Assembly (NCBI GenBank): GCA_963764215.1
Contig: CAVXRS010000005.1
Location: forward strand, 124,001 to 188,000
Source: JAFDWI01 sp963764215
GTDB lineage: Bacteria > Actinomycetota > Acidimicrobiia > Acidimicrobiales > Iamiaceae
Direction: 5' to 3'
Length of the DNA: 64,000 bases
Shown: piece by piece, positions 31,644-39,760 of the stretch
Numbering within the stretch: position 1 is the first letter of the stretch
Layout: each line of letters opens with the position of its first letter
Translations under genes and position numbers: made by a program
The notes under the pieces: model-generated
The model's input: only the letters and a program-made list of their open reading frames with translations
Told to the model about the DNA's origin: nothing
Database searches by the model: none

Positions 31644-32074
31644 GCGATTCGACGCCCCGGCCGACGCGCCTGGAGCCGCAGCCGGACGAGGTGTCCTTGC
31701 CGTTCTGGGAGGCCACCCGCGAACGGCGCCTGATCGTCCAGTGGTGTGAGGACTGCGACGCGGCGGTGTTCTTCCCCCGTGCGGTCTGCCCGTCGTGTCT
31801 GGGCACCAATCTGGAGTGGCGCCCGTCGAGCGGCACGGGCGTGCTGTACGCGGTGACCGTCGAGCACCGCCTTCCCAACCCGATCGCCGGACAGGACGGT
31901 CCGTACGCGATCGGTCTCGTCGACGTCGCAGAGGGGTGGCGCATGCTCACCAACGTCGTGGGGTGCGACCCGGCCGACCTCCGGATCGCCATGGGTGTCT
32001 CCGTGGCCTGGGAGCCACTGTCGGATGGACGCCATCTGCCGCTGTTCTCGCCCCGCGAGGCGCCCGATGCCTGA
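31640..32074 (+). CDS. DUF35 OB-fold protein with zinc ribbon
   Basis: 144 residues. A rubredoxin-like zinc ribbon, C-x2-C (CEDCD) and C-x2-C (CPSCLG), lies near residues 38-56, followed by an OB-fold part with SGTGVLYAVTVEH. DUF35 proteins bind acyl-CoA and form complexes with SCP2-type thiolases, in steroid side-chain lyases for instance; the thiolase gene directly upstream overlaps by four bases. The stop overlaps the next start by eight bases. Confidence 0.85.
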   Translation: MSDSTPRPTRLEPQPDEVSLPFWEATRERRLIVQWCEDCDAAVFFPRAVCPSCLGTNLEWRPSSGTGVLYAVTVEHRLPNPIAGQDGPYAIGLVDVAEGWRMLTNVVGCDPADLRIAMGVSVAWEPLSDGRHLPLFSPREAPDA

Positions 32075-33587
32075 TCTCGAGCACTGGGCGGCGACGACGC
32101 CTCACGCTCCGGCGTTCGTGACTGCCGAGGCGACCCGCACGTTCGCCGACCTGAACGGCGACGCCAACCGTCTGGTGCGGGCGCTCCGCCGTCGCGGCCT
32201 CGGCGCCGGCGATGCCGTGGCGTTGCTCGCCGACAACGACCCGGCCTTCGCGGTCACCGTGTATGCGTGTCGACGCGCCGGGTTCCGGCTGACGACGGTG
32301 AACTGGCATCTCACCGCCGACGAAGCGGCCTACATCGTCGATGACTGTGAGGCGAAGGCGCTCGTGACCACGCACCGACTCGGCGAGGTGGCCCTCGGGG
32401 CGCGGTCCGGGGCGCAGCGGTGTGCAGTGGCGCTGGTGGCCGGCGACGCAGCGGACGGCTTCGAAGCACTCGACGACGCCATGGCGCCGGAGTCCGGCGA
32501 GCCGATCCCCGACCCCGAGCCGGGCACGACCATGCTGTACACCTCGGGGACCACCGGTCGCCCCAAGGGCGTCCACCGGCCTCCCGCGGGAAACTGGGCC
32601 GTCAACTTGTTCGGCTACGACGAGTCCGGCGGTGACGTCCATCTGTGCACCGGCCCCCTCTATCACGCCGCACCGCTGGCGTTCTCGCTGATCATGCCCC
32701 TGGCGTGGGGGGCGACGGTGGTGGTGATGGACCGTTGGGACGCCCAGGAGGCGTTGCGGCTCATGGAGGAACACGGCGTCACCCACACCCACATGGTTCC
32801 CACCATGTTCCACCGGCTCCTCGCCGTTCCCCCCGAGGTCAGATCCGCCCACGACGTCTCCACCGTCCGCCACATCCTGCACGGCGCCGCGCCCTGTCCG
32901 GTGCCCGTCAAGCAGCAGATCATCGAATGGTTCGGCCCCGTGGTCACCGAGTACTACGGGGCCACCGAGGGGATGGGGAGCTACGTCGACTCGGCGACCT
33001 GGCTGGCGCATCCGGGCACCGTGGGCAGGCCGATCGTGGACGGCGGGGTGTACGTGGGTGACGAGAACGGCACCCCGTTGCCGACCGGCGAAGTCGGGCT
33101 CGTCTATCTCACCGCGCCACCCGAGGCGCGCTTCTCCTATTTCAAGGACGACGCCAAGACCCGGTCGTCCTACCGGGGTGAGTACTTCACGTTGGGCGAT
33201 GTCGGCCGCTTCGACGACGAGGGCTACCTGTATCTGACCGATCGCAGCGCGAACCTCGTCATCTCGGGTGGCGTGAACATCTATCCGGCCGAAGTCGACG
33301 CCGTGCTGCTCGAGCATCCTGCGGTGGGCGATGCCGCGGCGATCGGCGTCCCCGACGAGGAGTGGGGCGAAATCGTGCTGGCAGTCGTGGAGCTGCAGCC
33401 CGGGATCGCCGGGTCCGACGAGCTGGCCGAGGAACTGCTCGTGTTCTGTCGCAACAAGTTGGCGCACTACAAGTGCCCGCGCCGCATCGTGTTCACCGAC
33501 GAGCTGCCCCGCGCGGACAACGGCAAGATCTACAAGCGTCGGCTGCGGGACCGGTACCGGACCGAGGCGCCGACCCCTCCGAGCTGA
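32067..33587 (+). CDS. Acyl-CoA synthetase (FadD-type AMP-binding)
   Basis: 506 residues of the ANL superfamily. The P-loop MLYTSGTTGRPKGVH is near residue 158, EYYGATEGMG near 297, LGDVGRFDDEGYLYLTDR near 378 and the final lysine in NGKIYKRRL near 495. It activates a carboxylic acid, probably a fatty or steroid-derived acid, to its CoA thioester, fitting the thiolase/DUF35 pair upstream. ATG 32067 overlaps the DUF35 gene. Last gene of the operon; rplK begins 147 bases later. Confidence 0.88.
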   Translation: MPDLEHWAATTPHAPAFVTAEATRTFADLNGDANRLVRALRRRGLGAGDAVALLADNDPAFAVTVYACRRAGFRLTTVNWHLTADEAAYIVDDCEAKALVTTHRLGEVALGARSGAQRCAVALVAGDAADGFEALDDAMAPESGEPIPDPEPGTTMLYTSGTTGRPKGVHRPPAGNWAVNLFGYDESGGDVHLCTGPLYHAAPLAFSLIMPLAWGATVVVMDRWDAQEALRLMEEHGVTHTHMVPTMFHRLLAVPPEVRSAHDVSTVRHILHGAAPCPVPVKQQIIEWFGPVVTEYYGATEGMGSYVDSATWLAHPGTVGRPIVDGGVYVGDENGTPLPTGEVGLVYLTAPPEARFSYFKDDAKTRSSYRGEYFTLGDVGRFDDEGYLYLTDRSANLVISGGVNIYPAEVDAVLLEHPAVGDAAAIGVPDEEWGEIVLAVVELQPGIAGSDELAEELLVFCRNKLAHYKCPRRIVFTDELPRADNGKIYKRRLRDRYRTEAPTPPS

Positions 33588-33734
33588 ACGCGCCCGGGCG
33601 CGGCGCAGGAGGCCGAATTCGTGTCGCCAGGTCGAACATCGGATCCGTCGGGTGGCGTCGGACGGCGGGCCCCTCCTACACTTGGCGATTCGCATCGCCC
33701 GTGCGGTGCCGGAAATGCCGAAACGAGGAAGTCC

Positions 33735-34160
33735 ATGGCCAAGAAAAAGGTCGCAGCACTCATCAAGATCCAGATTCCGGCCGGCCAGGCGACCCCCGCG
33801 CCCCCGGTGGGCACGGCCCTCGGTCCGCACGGTATCGCGATCATGGACTTCTGCAAGGAGTACAACGCGGCGACCGAATCGCAGCGGGGCACGATCGTCC
33901 CGGTGGAGATCACCGTGTTCGAGGACCGCTCGTTCTCGTTCATCCTCAAGACGCCGCCCACCCCGGTGCTCCTCCGCCAGGCCGCCGGCATCGACAAGGC
34001 CGCCCAGGCGCCGGGCCGTGAAGAGGCCGGATCGGTCACCGAGGCACAGGTCGCCGAGATCGCCGAGACCAAGATGCCGGACCTGAACGCCATCGATCTG
34101 GACGGCGCGAAGCAGCAGGTGCGCGGTACCGCCCGTTCGATGGGCATCAAGGTCGTCTGA
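33735..34160 (+). CDS. rplK: 50S ribosomal protein L11
   Basis: 141 residues; binds the GTPase-associated region of 23S rRNA and thiostrepton. Reads KVAALIKIQIPAGQATPAPP and VGTALGPHGIAIMDFCKEYN, then SFILKTPPTPVLLRQAAG, the family pattern, and ends MGIKVV. Ribosome site gaggaag precedes ATG 33735. A TACACT hexamer at about 33677 may be the -10 of its promoter. Normally next to nusG; here separated from it. Confidence 0.97.
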   Translation: MAKKKVAALIKIQIPAGQATPAPPVGTALGPHGIAIMDFCKEYNAATESQRGTIVPVEITVFEDRSFSFILKTPPTPVLLRQAAGIDKAAQAPGREEAGSVTEAQVAEIAETKMPDLNAIDLDGAKQQVRGTARSMGIKVV

Positions 34161-34225
34161 TCAACCAACCACGGTGACCGGGACCACCTCGCCCGGCGCC
34201 TCGACCCACACCTGAGGGAGCCGTC

Positions 34226-34936
34226 ATGGCGCAAGGCAAGAACTACACCAACGCAACGAAGCGCTACGACCGCGAGCGTCTGCACCCGGGCCCCGAAGCC
34301 GTCGCCCTGGTCAAGTCGCTGGCCAGTGCATCCTTCGACGAGACCGTCGAGCTGGCGGCCCGACTCGGGGTCGACCCCCGCAAAGCCGACCAGATGGTGC
34401 GCGGAACCGTGGCACTGCCGTCGGGTACGGGCAAAGACGTCCGCATCGCGGTCTTCGCCACCGGTGACGCCGCCGAAGCGTCCCGGGAAGCCGGCGCCGA
34501 CCTGGTCGGCGCCGACGACCTGCTCGCCGAGGTCGAAGGCGGCATGCTCGACTTCGACATGGTGATCGCCACCCCGGAGCTGATGGCCAAGGTCGGGAAG
34601 CTCGGTCGGGTGCTCGGCCCCCGCGGGTTGATGCCGAACCCCAAGTCCGGGACCGTGACCGCCGAGCCGGCCAAGGCCGTCGCGGAGTTCAAGGGTGGCC
34701 GGGTCGAATACCGGACCGACCGCAACGGCAACGTGCACGTGCCCATCGGCAAGGTCAGCTTCACCGAGGACGCGCTCGCGGCGAACCTCGCGGCGGTCGT
34801 CGACGAGCTGCACCGCGTCAGGCCGGCCTCGGCGAAGGGGCGCTACATGCGTCGCCTGACGGTCAGCTCGACCATGGGTCCCGGCGTGAAGATCGACTCG
34901 GCCCACGTGAAGCCGGCGGAGGACGCGGCGGTCTGA
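34226..34936 (+). CDS. rplA: 50S ribosomal protein L1
   Basis: 236 residues, the L1-stalk protein that also represses its own operon in many bacteria. Reads GKNYTNATKRYDRERLHPG, RVLGPRGLMPNPKSGTVT and FKGGRVEYRTDRNGNVHVPI. Ribosome site gagggag lies seven bases before ATG 34226. Cotranscribed with rplK (65-base gap). Intact. Confidence 0.97.
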   Translation: MAQGKNYTNATKRYDRERLHPGPEAVALVKSLASASFDETVELAARLGVDPRKADQMVRGTVALPSGTGKDVRIAVFATGDAAEASREAGADLVGADDLLAEVEGGMLDFDMVIATPELMAKVGKLGRVLGPRGLMPNPKSGTVTAEPAKAVAEFKGGRVEYRTDRNGNVHVPIGKVSFTEDALAANLAAVVDELHRVRPASAKGRYMRRLTVSSTMGPGVKIDSAHVKPAEDAAV

Positions 34937-35039
34937 GCCGTCGGCGGCCGCAGCCGTGGTCCCGGGCCCGGCGTTCGGGGTCGGCGATTCGTCGTCGAAG
35001 CCCCGGCAGCGGTAATCTGTCGGGTTCCACAACAGAAAT

Positions 35040-35190
35040 CTGCTCGCCAGAGACCTCCGGTGCCCACAGCGGCTCAAACGGTTCGAGAACGGACCGGCCC
35101 GACGAGGCGGACGCTTCCTCCACGAGGTGTTCGATCGCTGTGCGACGCACCTTCGCTGTGAGTGGAACGTCCGTCATCGATCGATGCGCA
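35040..35190 (+). promoter_or_regulatory. Probable L10 leader region of rplJL
   Basis: The 264 bases before rplJ form a long leader. A TAATCT -10-like hexamer lies at 35013-35018. Downstream, agagacctccggtgcc (about 35049) and cggttcgagaacgga resemble the conserved internal-loop part of the ribosomal L10 leader, where L10(L12) binds to repress its own operon. I could not fold it fully, so this rests on position and short motifs. Confidence 0.42.
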
Positions 35191-35200
35191 GAGGTGTGCG

Positions 35201-35857
35201 ATGGAAAATCCGAGACCGGAGAAGGTCGCCAAGGTCGCGGAACTGGAGAAGCTGTTCGAGGGCACCGACACGGTGGTGCTGACCGAATACCGTGGCCTGG
35301 ATGTGCCCGCGCTCGCCGACCTGCGGCGGGAACTGCGTGAAGCCGGTGGCGAATACAAGATCTACAAGAACACCCTGGTGCGCTTCGCCGCGCGGACGGC
35401 GGGTCTGGATCTCGACGAACTGTTGACCGGGCCCACGGCCATCGCCTTCGTCGGCGAACGTCCAGACGGGTCACCCGGTGACCCGGCCGCCGCGGCCAAG
35501 GTGCTGCGGGACTTCGCCAAGAGGAACGACGCGCTCGTCGTCAAGGGCGGCATCGTCGATGGTGCCCCGATGACCGTCGCCCAACTCGTCGCCCTCGCCG
35601 ATCTGCCGTCGCGCGACGTGTTGCTGGCCAAGCTGGCCGGCGGCCTCGCGGCACCGCTGCAGCAGTTCGCCTCGTTGTTGCAGGCGATGCCGCGCAACCT
35701 GGCCTTCGGCCTGCAGGCGCTGATCGACTCCAAACCGCCCGCCGCGGCGCCCGCTGCGGACACCCCCGAGACCGCGGCGCCCGAAACGGACGCCGAGACC
35801 CCCGAATCCACCGATGAAACCCCGGCTGCCGAGGCCGGATCCGAACAGGAAAGCTGA
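35201..35857 (+). CDS. rplJ: 50S ribosomal protein L10
   Basis: 218 residues; anchors the L7/L12 stalk. Reads NPRPEKVAKVAELEKLF, VVLTEYRGLDVPALADLRR and GGEYKIYKNTLVRFA. The last 45 residues are an acidic, Pro/Ala/Glu/Thr-rich tail, longer than the family norm but common in actinobacteria. ATG 35201 is chosen over the upstream GTG in frame at 35162 because only it gives the usual N-terminus. rplL follows after eight bases. Confidence 0.96.
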   Translation: MENPRPEKVAKVAELEKLFEGTDTVVLTEYRGLDVPALADLRRELREAGGEYKIYKNTLVRFAARTAGLDLDELLTGPTAIAFVGERPDGSPGDPAAAAKVLRDFAKRNDALVVKGGIVDGAPMTVAQLVALADLPSRDVLLAKLAGGLAAPLQQFASLLQAMPRNLAFGLQALIDSKPPAAAPAADTPETAAPETDAETPESTDETPAAEAGSEQES

Positions 35858-35865
35858 AAAGAGAC

Positions 35866-36249
35866 ATGGCAACCACCGAACAGATTCTCGACGACATCGC
35901 GAGCCTGAGCGTGCTCGAGCTGAGCGAACTGCTCAGCGCCTTCGAAGAGCGCTTCGGCGTGACCGCGGCCGCTCCGGTGGCAGCGGTCACGGCCGCCCCG
36001 GCCGCAGGTGGCGGCGACGCCGCCGCCGCCGAGGAGCAGGACGAGTTCGACGTGATCCTCACCGGGTTCGGTGAGAAGAAGATCGACGTCATCAAGGCCG
36101 TCCGTCCGATCACGGGTCTGGGTCTCAAAGAGGCCAAGGACCTGGTCGACAACGCCCCGAAGCCGATCCTCGAGAAGGTGTCGAAGGAAGACGCCAACAA
36201 GGCCAAAGAGGCCGTGGAGGCCGCGGGCGGCTCCGTCGAGCTCAAGTAG
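35866..36249 (+). CDS. rplL: 50S ribosomal protein L7/L12
   Basis: 127 residues, the stalk protein that recruits GTPase factors. N-terminal dimer domain LSVLELSELLSAFEERFGVT, alanine-rich hinge, and C-terminal factor-binding domain FDVILTGFGEKKIDVIKAVR with GLGLKEAKDLVDNAPKPI. Ribosome site gaaaagag before ATG 35866. In most bacteria rpoB follows; here 14.4 kb separate them. Confidence 0.98.
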   Translation: MATTEQILDDIASLSVLELSELLSAFEERFGVTAAAPVAAVTAAPAAGGGDAAAAEEQDEFDVILTGFGEKKIDVIKAVRPITGLGLKEAKDLVDNAPKPILEKVSKEDANKAKEAVEAAGGSVELK

Positions 36250-36282
36250 TCGCCCCGCCCCGACGTCTGCCCGATCCCATTC

Positions 36283-36336
36283 CCGAACCGGGTGTGGTTC
36301 CGGTCGCCCGAGCGATCAGGACCGCACCCGGTTCGG
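36283..36336 (+). terminator. Long hairpin after rplL
   Basis: A near-perfect inverted repeat, 36283-36300 with 36319-36336, including 12 uninterrupted pairs and an 18-base loop, starts 33 bases after the rplL stop. It has no T-run. Position and strength fit a terminator or mRNA 3'-end stabiliser for the rplJL unit. Confidence 0.6.
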
Positions 36337-36406
36337 ACGTTGTGGGACGGCACGGAGCTGGTGTCCCGGACGGGATGGTGTCCTGGACGGCTGGTAGGGT
36401 GCCGCC

Positions 36407-39400
36407 GTGTTGAGGGTCAGTTGTGCCTCGTCGCTGGACCCGCTGGCCGATGCGTGCGCCGAGGTGCTCGCGCACCCGCTCGAAGATGCGTTGGCGTCCG
36501 AGTGGATCGCCACCCCGACCGGAGGGGTACGGGGATGGTTGCAGCGTCGCTTCGCCGGGGTGCTCGGCGCGACGGGTGCTGCGTCCGACGGGGTTGCGGC
36601 GAACATCGAGTTCGTCCGGGCCGACGGGCTGCGCCGGCTCCTGACCGACGAAGCAGTCGAGGGGTCGACGATCCGCGTCGATCGTTGGTCGGCCGATGCG
36701 ATGAGCTGGGCACTGATGGTGCTCGCCGGTGTCGGGACGGTCGATCGGCGTGGCGAGGAGCCGCTCGCCGCGTGGGCCCGACGCCAGGCCGACCGTTTCG
36801 CGCGCTACCGCGTGTACCGGCCCGATCTCGTCGAGGCGTGGCTGCATGGCGACGACGACGGCGATGCCGCACAGGCCAGGCTGTATCGGTCGATGCATGC
36901 CCACATCGGACACGACGACCCGCTCATACGGTTCGGCGCACGGGGAGCCGACGGCACCATCGACCCGGTGGCGCGGGCCGATCGGCTTCCCCAGCGCCTG
37001 GTGTTCTTCGGCTTCACGTTGCCCCCCGACGGCGCATGGTTCGAGCGCCTCGTCCTCCCGGTCGCAGCCGGATGTGACGTCTACGGGTACTTCCTGGATC
37101 CGTCCCCGACGGTCGGCCCCGCAGAGCGCCACGGGTTGGCGGCATCGTGGGGTCGGCCGGCAGTGGAGAGTCGCCGGCTCTTCGCCGGCGCCGGAATCGA
37201 TGTCGACGTCCTCCCCCGATTCGCAGCCCCGGCCGATCGATCCACAGCCGCCGAGCCGCTCCTGGGTCGATGGCAACGCGCGATCGCCGGGGAGTCTGTT
37301 GCCGCCCGCAAGGTGGCCGACGGTGATCGATCGGTGGTGGTCCACGACTGCCAGGGTCTGGCGCGCCAGATGGAGGTGCTGCGTGACGAGATCCTGCACC
37401 GGGTCGCCGATGACGCGAGCCTGACCGAGGAGGACATCGTGGTCTTCTGCCCTGACCCCGATGCGGTCGCACCGGTGGTCGCCGCGGTGCTCGGCGAGTC
37501 GGCGCCGGCGGGTTTGGACAGGCCGCGCGAGCGGGGTACGCCGACCTTGCGCTACCACATCGACGGGTTGTCGTCGCGCCGCAACAACCCCGTCGCCGAC
37601 GCCTTCGCCCGCCTGCTCGAGCTGTCGACGGGCCGCATCAGCTCGATCGACCTGCTGGCGTTCTGCCAGCTCGAGGCGGTGCGCAGGCGGTGGCACTTCG
37701 ACGACGAGGACATCGCCACCTTCCGTCGGTGGGCCACGGACCTGAACGTGCGGTGGGGAATCGACCCGGACCACCGGGCCCATTTCGGGATTCCCGCGGC
37801 ATTGGTGCTGGGCACCTGGCAACGGGCGTTGCGGCGCCTCGCCCTCGGCGTGGCCCATGCATCGGACGACCTCGTGATCGGCACCGAGGAACCACCGGTC
37901 TCCCCGGTGGGCATCGAGGGAGACGATGTCGCGCGGCTCGGACGGCTCCAGGATCTGGTCACCCGCCTGGCGGACATCGCCGAGGACGCGGTGGCCGCGC
38001 GGCCCGTCGGGGAGCGACTCGACCGCCTCGCCGCCGCCATGCACGACCTGTTCGACACCGCACCCGAACGGTCCGACGACCTCGACGCGGTGGCTCGGAT
38101 CTGCACTGTGCCCGACGACGTCGTGGCGGGCGACTGGCTCGGCGAGACGTCGTTTCCGGTCACCCTTGCCGACCTGCGTCCCCACCTGCTGGCCCGTCTT
38201 CCCGGGCGTGGGAGTTCCTCGGGAGTCTTCCGGGGCGGGGTGACCGTCACGACACCGGACGCCGTCCGCGGGGTGCCCTACCGGGTGGTGGCGTTACTCG
38301 GGTTGGACGATTCCTGGGTGCCCGGTGGCCAGGTCGATGCCGCCGACCTGATCGGCCGCGGGTCCGCCGGGGACGACCGTCGCCCACGTTCCGCGCCCGA
38401 TGCGCGCCTCGAGGCGCGCTTCTCCCTCCTGACGGCGATCGGCTGCGCGTCCGATGCCGTGGTCGTCACGCGTGACGCCCGCAGCGCCACCACGAACCGG
38501 CCGATCCCCGAGGGGATGGTCCTGGGTGGGCTCCTCGATGCGCTCGATGCGCTGGTCGACGAGCCGGACGGGGCCCGCGGGCGGATCGTGTTGCACCATC
38601 CCCGTCACGGCACCGACCCGGAGTGTTTCACGACGACCTCCGCCCTCGCGCAAACCCACCGTGGTTCGCCTGCTCCCTGGAGTTTCGACCGGGTCGCGGC
38701 GAACGCCGCGGCGACCCGTTCGCACACCTTGATCGCCGGCCACACGCTCGGCGACACGCCACTCGGCCGCCGGGTCTCCCATCGTGCCGCGGTGATCGAA
38801 ATGGACGCGGTGTGCGCGTTCCTGCGGGAACCGGACCGCTACGTCGGCCGTCACACCCACCTGGCGCGGCTGCCCGCCGATGACGGCGAGCCGGCCGAGG
38901 CCCTTCCGGCGGCGCTGGACCCGCTCGAGTCGTATGACCTGCGGCGCCGGCTGCTGGAGCTCCAACTCGACGGGCTCACCCGTGATGAACGGCAGCAGCG
39001 CTGTCGCGCCTCGGATCTGCTTCCCCCGGGTGCCGCGGGGTCCGCAGCGTTCCGGCGCGTCGACGGTGAGGCCGCAGCGCTGGCGGACCAGGTCGCGGCA
39101 TGCGCCGGCGACGCGGAGCCTCATGCGACGGTGATCGACTGGAGTCCGGGGGGCGGTCGGAGGATCGTCGGAGCCGTCGAGTGGTGGCCGGGCGACGACG
39201 CGACACGGCTCGTGGTGGATGTGCGTGCGTCCCGGACCAGGCCCGGTGACCGCTTGGCGGCGTGGTTCCGGTCGCTCGTGCTCGGGGCGGCACTGCCCGA
39301 GTCGACGTGGCAGGTGGTGCTCCTCCGTCACGGGGAAAAGCCGGAGACGTTCAGCGCACCGCGCGCCACGCTCGACGATGACGACGGGTTCACGGCGATC

Positions 39401-39760
39401 GAGCGGGTCATCGAACTGTTCGACGTCGCCACATTGGGCGTCGTGCCCCTGCTCGCACCGCTGAGCACCAAGACCGGTGCGTTCCGGAAGACATCCGCGC
39501 TCCGGAGCGAGTGGAACACACTGTTCCAGAGGAGCCGTGAACTCCGATTCCTGTACGGCTACGCCGACGTCGGTGACGTCCTGGGCCGGCCTGCGCACCC
39601 CGACGATCCCGGCTTCGCCGACTGGGAAGCCGACGGGTCCGGGTCGGAAGGCTGGGACCGGGGCCGGACGGCGTTGCTGGCTCGCGAAATCCTCCAACGC
39701 TGCAACGAGATGGGGAAGGCCGTCACGGCGTCCACGCCCCCGCCGGCGGGCAACCCGTGA
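36407..39760 (+). CDS. recC: Exodeoxyribonuclease V subunit gamma (RecC)
   Basis: 1117 residues, typical RecC length. RecC holds RecB and RecD together, splits the duplex and scans for Chi. It begins LDPLADACAEVLAHPLEDAL and has TPTGGVRGWLQRRFAGVLG, the degenerate helicase-like N-domain, VFCPDPDAVAPVV, and PYRVVALLGLDDSWVPGG in the second half; these are family landmarks. GTG 36407 start. The stop overlaps the recB GTG by four bases, and recB overlaps recD, so recCBD is one operon. Intact, in contrast to rpoB/C downstream. Confidence 0.9.
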   Translation: MLRVSCASSLDPLADACAEVLAHPLEDALASEWIATPTGGVRGWLQRRFAGVLGATGAASDGVAANIEFVRADGLRRLLTDEAVEGSTIRVDRWSADAMSWALMVLAGVGTVDRRGEEPLAAWARRQADRFARYRVYRPDLVEAWLHGDDDGDAAQARLYRSMHAHIGHDDPLIRFGARGADGTIDPVARADRLPQRLVFFGFTLPPDGAWFERLVLPVAAGCDVYGYFLDPSPTVGPAERHGLAASWGRPAVESRRLFAGAGIDVDVLPRFAAPADRSTAAEPLLGRWQRAIAGESVAARKVADGDRSVVVHDCQGLARQMEVLRDEILHRVADDASLTEEDIVVFCPDPDAVAPVVAAVLGESAPAGLDRPRERGTPTLRYHIDGLSSRRNNPVADAFARLLELSTGRISSIDLLAFCQLEAVRRRWHFDDEDIATFRRWATDLNVRWGIDPDHRAHFGIPAALVLGTWQRALRRLALGVAHASDDLVIGTEEPPVSPVGIEGDDVARLGRLQDLVTRLADIAEDAVAARPVGERLDRLAAAMHDLFDTAPERSDDLDAVARICTVPDDVVAGDWLGETSFPVTLADLRPHLLARLPGRGSSSGVFRGGVTVTTPDAVRGVPYRVVALLGLDDSWVPGGQVDAADLIGRGSAGDDRRPRSAPDARLEARFSLLTAIGCASDAVVVTRDARSATTNRPIPEGMVLGGLLDALDALVDEPDGARGRIVLHHPRHGTDPECFTTTSALAQTHRGSPAPWSFDRVAANAAATRSHTLIAGHTLGDTPLGRRVSHRAAVIEMDAVCAFLREPDRYVGRHTHLARLPADDGEPAEALPAALDPLESYDLRRRLLELQLDGLTRDERQQRCRASDLLPPGAAGSAAFRRVDGEAAALADQVAACAGDAEPHATVIDWSPGGGRRIVGAVEWWPGDDATRLVVDVRASRTRPGDRLAAWFRSLVLGAALPESTWQVVLLRHGEKPETFSAPRATLDDDDGFTAIERVIELFDVATLGVVPLLAPLSTKTGAFRKTSALRSEWNTLFQRSRELRFLYGYADVGDVLGRPAHPDDPGFADWEADGSGSEGWDRGRTALLAREILQRCNEMGKAVTASTPPPAGNP

